A stretch of 64,000 nt of DNA from JALYXV01 sp963733505 (GTDB taxonomy: Bacteria > Actinomycetota > Acidimicrobiia > Acidimicrobiales > Palsa-688). The notes beneath the pieces were generated by a model, which saw only the letters and a program-made list of their open reading frames with translations, was not told the origin of the DNA and made no database searches. The stretch lies in the NCBI GenBank assembly GCA_963733505.1, contig CAVTDW010000017.1, forward strand, positions 124,001 to 188,000. The letters run 5' to 3'. The position numbers and the translations under genes were made by a program. This document shows, one piece after another, positions 1 through 6,512 of this stretch (positions within the stretch are counted from its first letter, which is position 1; each line of letters begins with the position of its first letter).

Positions 1-53
1 AATGTCCCGGCCAAGAGGGTAGTGGGAAGTCGTTGGGAAAAGGGGGGTTATCT

Positions 54-1589
54 CTACGTCCGGCGCACCAGCAACGTCACCTCGCTCGCGCCGAACGACC
101 TCGTCTCACCCTGCACGAACGTCGCAACGACCAGGGGCTTCAGCGCCGCGAACGGCCCTCCTTGCGGATAGCGCTGATCCGACGGGTCGGTCACCATCCA
201 CAGCCGTTGCACCGACGCCAACCGGGCGGTCAACTGGGCCGCGTCGACCTCTCGGGCGTACAGGTCGTGCTGGCGGAACGCCTCGCCACCCGGGGCCAGC
301 GCGATGTCGGGAGGGAGCATGCCATGGCGGCCGACCGCGGATTCCAGCAGTATCCGCAAGCCTCCTCCGGCGTAGGCCACCGCGTCGCCGGGCCGGCTCT
401 GGGCCCCGATGAACTCGACCATCGCGGGGGCGTCGTCCACCTTGTACGGGTATGCCTCGAGGCGCGCCGTCCGCTGGCCACCGATCAACAGCAGCGCAGC
501 CAGGACGGCCGTGGCGACCAACCGTCCGCCCGCGCGGCGCAGCACCGAGAGCCCGGCCGCGGCCAGGCCCGCCATGGCCAGGGCCGACACGATCACGTAG
601 CGGTCGATATACGAGGGGATGAGGTGGGCGAATGACCAGAGGAGTACCGGCGGCAGGACGAATGCCGCCGCCAGCGCCGTGACGACCCGCTGGTCGTACG
701 GTGAGCGGCGCGCCGACACCACGGCGATGATGGCCAGCACCGTCACCACCTCCAAGCCCAGCCAGCCACCGCTCATGGAGGTGACGGTGTCGACGAGCAC
801 CTGGAGCGTCGGGCGCGGCAGCCAGCTGATCTGCCCCCGCTCGAAGATCGTCATCACCGCGGCCAACGGCGCGGTGGCGGCCGCAATGAGCCACCAGCAC
901 CGCTTGAGGGTCGGTGGCACCGGGTCGTGGCGGAGCCGCGACAGGCCGGCGACCACGCCCGCCATGGCCGCGACGTGCAGCACCGCGAACAGGTCGACGT
1001 ACACCAGGGCGATGGTGGCCACGAGGTACACGCGGTGCGCCCGGGGCGTCGGTGCCTGCGTGAGCCAGAACAGGGCGACGGTCGAGATGGTGGCCAGGAG
1101 CACCGCCAGGCTGTACGGGCGGGCCTCCTGGGCGTAATACACGAGGAAGGGGTTGACGGCGACGAGCAGGCCGCAGGCTAGGCCGACTTCCCAGCCCTTC
1201 CAGCGGCTGGCCGCCCAGGCCGCCACCGCCGAGGTGGCGACGAGGCAGGCGGCCGACAGGCCCCGGGCCCAGGCCGGGCTGTGGCCCAACCACAACCAGG
1301 CGTGGAGGAGGAGGTAGTACAAGCCGGCGTTGGCGTCGTGGTGCGGCAGGACCAGCAGGATGCGGGCCACGGGCCGGCTGGCGACGGACACGCTGATCGC
1401 CTCGTCGCGCCACAGGGGTTTGGTGCCGAGGTGGCGCAGGACGATCGCGGTGGCCGTGGCGGCGCTCAGCCCGGCGACGACGAACGCCGCCGTGCGGTCG
1501 GGCGAGCGCGTCTCGTCGTCGGTCAGCTTCGGTGGAACGGGGCCGACCCTGGCGCCCACGGTCGGCGTCGGACGCGAGCTGATCGTCAA
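54..1589 (-). CDS. GT39-like polytopic membrane glycosyltransferase
   Basis: The 511-residue product is dominated by hydrophobic helices (about ten), the layout of the dolichyl-phosphate-mannose/ArnT-like GT-C superfamily. After the first helix there is WRDEAIS (about residue 59), matching the acidic loop-1 motif of GT39 enzymes; a second family-like stretch, NPFLVYYAQEARPY, follows near residue 145. Family knowledge: such enzymes move a sugar from a polyprenyl-phosphate donor to an acceptor at the outer membrane face; donor and acceptor cannot be read from sequence. The start used is TTG; GTG at 1559 is an alternative that loses only ten residues. It lies downstream of a GT2 synthase on the same strand, 174 bases away across an inverted repeat, so both probably serve surface polysaccharide or glycolipid synthesis. 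Confidence 0.8.
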   Translation of the reverse strand: MTISSRPTPTVGARVGPVPPKLTDDETRSPDRTAAFVVAGLSAATATAIVLRHLGTKPLWRDEAISVSVASRPVARILLVLPHHDANAGLYYLLLHAWLWLGHSPAWARGLSAACLVATSAVAAWAASRWKGWEVGLACGLLVAVNPFLVYYAQEARPYSLAVLLATISTVALFWLTQAPTPRAHRVYLVATIALVYVDLFAVLHVAAMAGVVAGLSRLRHDPVPPTLKRCWWLIAAATAPLAAVMTIFERGQISWLPRPTLQVLVDTVTSMSGGWLGLEVVTVLAIIAVVSARRSPYDQRVVTALAAAFVLPPVLLWSFAHLIPSYIDRYVIVSALAMAGLAAAGLSVLRRAGGRLVATAVLAALLLIGGQRTARLEAYPYKVDDAPAMVEFIGAQSRPGDAVAYAGGGLRILLESAVGRHGMLPPDIALAPGGEAFRQHDLYAREVDAAQLTARLASVQRLWMVTDPSDQRYPQGGPFAALKPLVVATFVQGETRSFGASEVTLLVRRT

Positions 1590-1634
1590 TCGGGTGCGTC
1601 GCTGCTGCGGCGGGCTCCCGCCCGGCCGAACCTA

Positions 1635-1707
1635 CGCGCCCTCAGGCAACCTCCGCGCGTTGGTGGGCTATGAGCGCGCTTTCGCGCCAAGGTTGCCTGA
1701 GGGCGCG
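1635..1707. repeat. Inverted repeat between two glycosyltransferase genes
   Basis: Two perfect 18-base arms (1635-1652 and 1690-1707, core CCCTCAGGCAACCT) are separated by 37 bases. The element lies in the 174-base gap after the GT2 gene stop and before the GT39-like gene start, both read on the minus strand. It could end or attenuate transcription from the GT2 gene, or be a mobile palindromic repeat; there is no T-run beyond the stem. Confidence 0.6.
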
Positions 1708-1763
1708 AAGGAACGCCGGGTGGCGCTCGCCGCCGCTGCCGTCGACCGAGCACGACTCCGATG

Positions 1764-3830
1764 TTAGTGCTCGTGGGCGGGCTGATTCGGGCCGACGGGC
1801 TGGTCGGGAGTGGCCGCGGGGACTCGGCACAGTGGCCGGTCGAGCACGACCGACGCGGTCGAACCGGCCAGCAAACCCATGGCGACCACCTCGGTGCTGA
1901 CGCCGTCGGCTCGGGCCCGGGCGATGCCGCCGGGCTCGCCCGCAGCGGTCCGGGGCGTGACCTGCCAGGTCCGGTCGCCCAGCAGCTCCCGCAGGTGGGC
2001 CGCCCGATTGACCAATGCCTTGAACTCGCCGAACGCGACGCCAGTGAACAGCACGTAGTGCCACCACCACCAGCGCCGCCGTCGTAGTTCGGGCACCGAG
2101 AGCCGCCACGCGAACAGCGCCTGGATGGGGCCGACCGAGCTGACGTACAGCGTCGTGGCGAGGAACAACGGGGCCAACCAGTGGATGTGGAACTGCGGCC
2201 GGATCAGGATCGAAAACGCCAGGATCGGGACCATCTGGGCCGCCACCCACGGATACGCCTCGCGCCAGCCGAGCAGGAATGACGCGCCAAGGCGCTGACG
2301 GACGGTCAGCACCTCGTTCCGCCAGATCCGGCCCACCTGCTGCCGGGAGACCTGGTGCCAGCCGTGCGACCAGCGGATGCGCTGCGACCACAGCGCCATC
2401 GCCGTGAGGGGCGCCAACTCCTCCGAGATCAGGTGCGGGTCGACGGCGATGCCGTGCCCCGCGAACACCGCCCGGATGGAAATGTCGATGTCTTCGGTGA
2501 GCATGTCAGGCCGCATTCGAAGCTCGTTGAGCACGTCGGCCCGCCAGAAACCGTTGGAACCCCCGAACGTACCGAAGGCATGGAGGGCGGCCCGCCCGGG
2601 ATGGGCCACGGCATAGATGCCCTCGAACTCGACCGCGACCATCCGGGCCAGCCGGTTGGCCTGCCCGTTGCGAACCACGCTGCGACCCTGGACGACGTCC
2701 ACGCCGCCGGCCAACCACGCTGCGGCCCGGCGGAAGGCGTGGGTCATGGGCCGGTGGTCGGCGTCGAAGATGCCGATGATCTCGCCTCGCACGACCTGCA
2801 TCGCGGCGTTGATGTTCTGGGCCTTGGAGGTCGAGTCGCCCACGCGGAGCAGGACCAGCCTGGAGTCGCGGGCGGCCATGGCGGCCAGGTCGTCTTCGAT
2901 CGGGAGGCGCCGCGGGGTGTTGTAGGCCAACACCACCTCGAGCGGTCCTGGGTAGTCCTGATCGAGCAGGCACGCCAAGGTGTCGACGAGTGTGGTGGTC
3001 TCGTTGGGCAGGTAGGCGACGACGATCGCCGAGGCGCTCGGATAGTTGTCAAGGGTCGCGACCGGCGGCCGCACGTGGCGCAACGCCAACACCGCCTCGG
3101 CGTAGACGCTGAGCGCAGTGACGACCACCGCGCCCAGCACGACCCAGAATCCAACCGCGCTCAGGTCTAACCCGAAGACCCGGTACAGCGCGCCGTAGAC
3201 GAGGAACGGGACTACCCAAGCGATCACCACGCTCGACCCGGCCAGCTGCCACGCCTTTGCCGCTGGGGACAGTCCGGCGTAGTACCGGCGGACCCACCGA
3301 CCGATGGACTGGCGGCGTTTCGGGAGGTCCACGACCCGAGCGGCGTCGCCGGAGTGAACGCGCAGTGCTCGCTCCACGATCGAGCGGTGCGCCAGGCCGA
3401 CTGCGGTGGTCAGGGCGACGTCGATCTCGCCCACGCTGTCCGACGGATCCACATGCCCGGAGAGGGCGACGACTCCCGCCCCGGCCGATGGCCGCATCAC
3501 GTGCCGGCCACAGGCCACTTCCACCGCCGCCAAGCGATGCAGCAGTTGGCCCAGCACCTCGGCGACGGTCGTGGCGCCGGTCCCGGACACAAGCAGCAGG
3601 TAGTGGCCCTGGTCGTCGTCAAAGGCCGCCAGGGCGCCCAGGTTGGAGGCGGTCGCGGTCACCAGGTCGAAGACCGTGGTCACCTGGGCGGCTCCCACCC
3701 CTTCGGGCACCCGAACCTCGACGACGGCCAACGATCCCGCCGGCTGGTGCTCGGGCACGCCACCGATGCGTCGCCGGGCCTCAGCCAGCAGCTCGGGGAC
3801 CGTCACCAAGGTGGTGGAGTTGTCGCTCAC
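1764..3830 (-). CDS. GT2 synthase with degenerate GGDEF-like N-terminal domain
   Basis: A processive family 2 glycosyltransferase of about 688 residues, related to cellulose and hyaluronan synthases. Visible motifs: the nucleotide-binding start SAIVVAYLPNE, the metal-binding IFDADH, the acceptor-site TEDID and the QRIRWSHGW (QxxRW) motif. Two membrane helices precede the catalytic domain and two or more follow it. The N-terminal 150 residues resemble a GGDEF fold: ELLAEARRRIGG opens it, FDDDQGHYLLLVSG sits where GGDEF should be, and a final SAGAGVVALSG...ALTTAVGLAH resembles the closing helix, so cyclase activity is unlikely. The GTG start at 3830 overlaps the stop of a short SD-led reading frame; that could be a leader or the true N-terminus hidden by an indel. 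Confidence 0.85.
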   Translation of the reverse strand: MSDNSTTLVTVPELLAEARRRIGGVPEHQPAGSLAVVEVRVPEGVGAAQVTTVFDLVTATASNLGALAAFDDDQGHYLLLVSGTGATTVAEVLGQLLHRLAAVEVACGRHVMRPSAGAGVVALSGHVDPSDSVGEIDVALTTAVGLAHRSIVERALRVHSGDAARVVDLPKRRQSIGRWVRRYYAGLSPAAKAWQLAGSSVVIAWVVPFLVYGALYRVFGLDLSAVGFWVVLGAVVVTALSVYAEAVLALRHVRPPVATLDNYPSASAIVVAYLPNETTTLVDTLACLLDQDYPGPLEVVLAYNTPRRLPIEDDLAAMAARDSRLVLLRVGDSTSKAQNINAAMQVVRGEIIGIFDADHRPMTHAFRRAAAWLAGGVDVVQGRSVVRNGQANRLARMVAVEFEGIYAVAHPGRAALHAFGTFGGSNGFWRADVLNELRMRPDMLTEDIDISIRAVFAGHGIAVDPHLISEELAPLTAMALWSQRIRWSHGWHQVSRQQVGRIWRNEVLTVRQRLGASFLLGWREAYPWVAAQMVPILAFSILIRPQFHIHWLAPLFLATTLYVSSVGPIQALFAWRLSVPELRRRRWWWWHYVLFTGVAFGEFKALVNRAAHLRELLGDRTWQVTPRTAAGEPGGIARARADGVSTEVVAMGLLAGSTASVVLDRPLCRVPAATPDQPVGPNQPAHEH

Positions 3831-3862
3831 CGCCGGCCCCACCACAAGCTTCCCGCGCTCAT
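3827..3862 (-). other. 11-codon SD-led mini-ORF overlapping the GT2 start
   Basis: A strong Shine-Dalgarno (AAGGAGGG, 3868-3875) precedes ATG at 3862. That frame encodes MSAGSLWWGRR and stops at a TGA overlapping the GTG start of the GT2 gene (GTGA). The GTG itself has only a weak ribosome site. Either this is a translationally coupled leader peptide, or a single-base error separates the true ATG start from the rest of the gene. The many other single-base frame breaks in the window make the second reading quite possible. Confidence 0.4.
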
Positions 3863-4035
3863 TGTGGCCCTCCTTGGCGTGGTGCATCCCTTGGTTGTGG
3901 CGCGCTGGCACGAGAGCAGGCTGAATTACGGTAGCGCGCCCCCGGCGATTTCCCGTACGAAGGGCGCCGTGGCGGCACAACGCCCTCGGCGGCTACCGTC
4001 GCCCATTCCCCGGCGTTGCCCCCAGCCACGCCTGA

Positions 4036-4660
4036 CTACACGACGCTGAAGCCCGGGGGCAGACCCCGCCGACCCGCCAAAGCCAGCAGCACGTCGGCGC
4101 GGGCGGCGCCGCGACCGGCAGCCCCGGCCGCCAGCTCGAGGCTCGCCGCGACCGGCCCATCCAGGACCGGCGGGGCCTCGACGCCGAGGGCGTCGACCAG
4201 GTCAAGGGTATGAACCGCCAGCTCAAAGGTCCGCGTCGGCAGATAGGCCAGCAAGGTGGCCCCGCCGAACGGGGTCGTCAGCGTCGCCTCGTCGGGTGTC
4301 GCCGCAACCAGTGTCGTTGCCCGCTCGACCAGCGCCCGTACGGCCACGGCCGGGGATGCGCCCAGGGCCTGGCCCGCCGCCCGCCCCCGCTCGGCGACCA
4401 CGCCGTGGTCGACCGACAGGTGTTTCAGTCCCAACAGATAGTCGAGCGGGCTGCGGAAGCGAATCTCGCCCGCCGGCTCGGCGAGGTACACCTCGAGGAC
4501 CGACAGCGCCCGGCTGGCGTGGCCGACCAGGTCCCGGACGGTCCACACCCCGAGGCCGGGGAGATCCCACGAGGAACCGTCGATCGCCGATACGACGGAT
4601 TCGAAACCCCTCGGCGGCGGCCGAGAAGCATCGCCGGACCTCGTCGGAACTCGGCGTCAC
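4036..4660 (-). CDS. Mycothiol-type maleylpyruvate isomerase/DinB family protein, frameshifted
   Basis: The main frame (from 4548) begins WTVRDLVGHASRAL, the hallmark N-terminal helix of the mycothiol-dependent maleylpyruvate isomerase family, a metal-binding DinB four-helix bundle; PTRTFELAVHTLDLVDALG is the matching C-terminal helix. The expected upstream part is present: GTG at 4660 opens VTPSSDEVRRCFSAAAEGF in another frame, and the main frame read upstream gives ESVVSAIDGSSWDLPGLG. One surplus G in the GGGG run at 4607-4610 separates the two. The GTG overlaps the stop of the preceding SDR gene (GTGA), supporting this start and translational coupling. The substrate is unknown; most members are not true maleylpyruvate isomerases. 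Confidence 0.75.
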
Positions 4661-5399
4661 CCCGGCAGATCTCGCAGATCGACCACGCTTCCGTTGGGCA
4701 AGCCGGCGTCGAGGAGTCCCCAGGTCTTGGCCGCCGCTTGCGCCGGCGGCGTCAGTTTGCCGGCCTCGTGGAGGTCGAGGAACTTCTGGCGCTGCGGAAA
4801 ATCGTCCTCTGCCGTGGCACGAATCTGGGCCTGCATACCGGTGTCCACCGTTCCCGGGGCCACCGCCAGCACCTGGGTACCGCCCCGCAGCTCCTGCTCG
4901 GCGCCGACATTGCGCACCCACTGGTCGACCGCCGCCTTGGCCGCCCCGTAGGACGACCAGCCGGGATAGACGCTGCGCGCCGCGCCCGAGGTCAGAATCA
5001 CCAGGTGGCGCCGTGCCCTGCCGCACGCGCGGCCGCGGCCAGGAACATGTGACCCAATACCTGCGGCGACGCCGCGTTGAGCACCACGTTGCGCCGGTAG
5101 GCCGCAGTATCGACCTCGCCTGCGAACCCCATCGGCTCCAGCGTTCCCGCGGCATGGATGAACACCACCCGGTCGCCTTCGTCACCCTGGGCACCGTCGA
5201 ATGCGGCCAGCTCCCGCCGGAACGAGGCGTCGACCTGGTCCCACCCGGCCGGGTCGGCGAGGTCGGCGCCCAGGTGTTCGCAGCCCTCGGAGGCGGTGCG
5301 GCTGATCCCGATGATCCGGGCCGACGGCCACGGCACCGATTCGACCAGGGCGCGCCCGATGCCGCCCGATGCGCCCGAGATCCACACCAGCTCCGCCAT
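4657..5399 (-). CDS. Short-chain dehydrogenase/reductase, frameshifted
   Basis: A Rossmann-fold SDR in two frames. The N-terminal part (5399-4998) has the nucleotide loop SGASGGIGRAL and the HAAG core motif. The C-terminal part (5001-4657) starts ILTSGAARS and carries the active-site YGAAK (Tyr-x-x-x-Lys) and VAPGTVDTGM. The break lies near 5000, where the first frame ends HGATW-stop; frames 2 and 0 are rejoined by restoring one lost base. The order of motifs and total length (about 247 residues) match a single classical SDR. It starts in an ATGA overlap with the upstream small membrane gene and ends in a GTGA overlap with the mycothiol-type gene. The substrate is unknown. Confidence 0.8.
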
Positions 5400-5938
5400 C
5401 AGTTCCCGCCAATCGAGAGCAGTCGGAAGGCCGCCGCCGTGGTCGTGCCGTATGCCAGATGGCCCGACCAGTCCTTGGCCAGCGTCTTGGCGTCATAGGT
5501 CCAGATCGGCTCGTACAACTTGGCCAGCGGCAGCACCACGTAGCCCGACAGCCACACCAAGGTGCCGAACAACGGGCCCCGCAACCGCCCCGGCCGGGTC
5601 GACGCCGTGACCACGCCGTACTGAGCGCCCCAAAATGTCCCGTACGCCCAGTGGGTCACGTTGTTGACCAGACGGGCCGAGCTCGGCGGTAACTCCTTCT
5701 GGAACAGGCCCTCGTACAAGCGCCTGCCGACCTGCGCGGGTGCCGGGGCGTCATCCCAGGAGTCCAACCCCTCGGCGAACTCCCACTGCAGCGCCTTGAG
5801 TTGTCCGCCTTTGGCCCGGTACTGGGCGTAGTTGGCCGCATCCAGGGCGACCGTTCCCACCGCCCCGGCGACGGCGCCTCGCGCCAGCGCCCCGAGTGGT
5901 GACAGCGCTGGCTTCTTCGTTGCCCGGCTCCTGGCCAT
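5399..5938 (-). CDS. Small membrane-associated protein of unknown function
   Basis: About 179 residues. The ATG at 5938 is chosen because a strong AAGGAGG lies just upstream (5943-5949); a longer in-frame extension exists but has no such signal. The sequence opens with basic residues, then a Gly/Ala-rich helix (LGALARGAVAGAVGTVALDAA) and ends with a second hydrophobic segment, VWLSGYVVLPLAKLYEP. THWAYGTFWG and SGHLAYGTTTAAAFRLL recall small integral proteins that pack conserved His and Tyr against the membrane. I do not recognise a named family. It is the first gene of a three-gene overlapping unit with the SDR and mycothiol-type enzymes. Confidence 0.7.
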   Translation of the reverse strand: MARSRATKKPALSPLGALARGAVAGAVGTVALDAANYAQYRAKGGQLKALQWEFAEGLDSWDDAPAPAQVGRRLYEGLFQKELPPSSARLVNNVTHWAYGTFWGAQYGVVTASTRPGRLRGPLFGTLVWLSGYVVLPLAKLYEPIWTYDAKTLAKDWSGHLAYGTTTAAAFRLLSIGGN

Positions 5939-6040
5939 GACGGCCTCCTTTCGGCGGTACCGATTCTGCCTGCGGGCGCGCCGCTCGGCCCAGTCGACTC
6001 CCCCTTTTCCCCGGGAATCAACCGCGTAGCGTTGTGGGCG

Positions 6041-6469
6041 ATGAACGTGCAACGGACGATTCAGCGAGCGGTGACCGGCGCCCACCGCCGAGTGTTCGAA
6101 GTATCGAAGGGCCGAGTGGGCGGGCGGGCCATGGGAATGCCGGTAGTCAAGCTGACCACGATCGGCCGCAAGTCGGGCCAACGGCGCGACACCATGCTGA
6201 CCAGCCCCGTGCGTGACGGCGACCGGATCGTGCTGGTGGCCTCCAACGGGGGCGCCGAAGCGCACCCGGCGTGGTACCTCAACCTGCTCCAGGACCCGCA
6301 TGCGACGGCGACCACCTCGGGGCGCACCCGGGAGATGATCGCCCGCACCGCCAGCGCCGAGGAGAAGGCGGAACTGTGGCCCCGCATCGTGTCGGCCTAC
6401 CAGGGCTACGCCGGTTACCAGACCAAGACCGACCGCAACATCCCCGTGGTGATCCTGGAACCCGCCTAG
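6041..6469 (+). CDS. Deazaflavin (F420)-dependent nitroreductase family protein
   Basis: About 142 residues of the Ddn/Rv3547 split-barrel family. Diagnostic stretches are VVKLTTIGRKSGQRRDTML, VLVASNGGAEAHPAWYLNLL and the C-terminal YQTKTDRNIPVVILEP. Family knowledge: these proteins bind F420H2 and reduce quinones or nitro compounds, often at the membrane. GTG at 6032 is a possible earlier start; ATG at 6041 is preferred, and no clear ribosome site is present, suggesting a leaderless message. It is divergent from the small membrane protein/SDR unit. Confidence 0.85.
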   Translation: MNVQRTIQRAVTGAHRRVFEVSKGRVGGRAMGMPVVKLTTIGRKSGQRRDTMLTSPVRDGDRIVLVASNGGAEAHPAWYLNLLQDPHATATTSGRTREMIARTASAEEKAELWPRIVSAYQGYAGYQTKTDRNIPVVILEPA

Positions 6470-6512
6470 AGGCGGCGGGCGAACCGCGCCGCCGCGCCAG
6501 TTGGCCCGCCGG

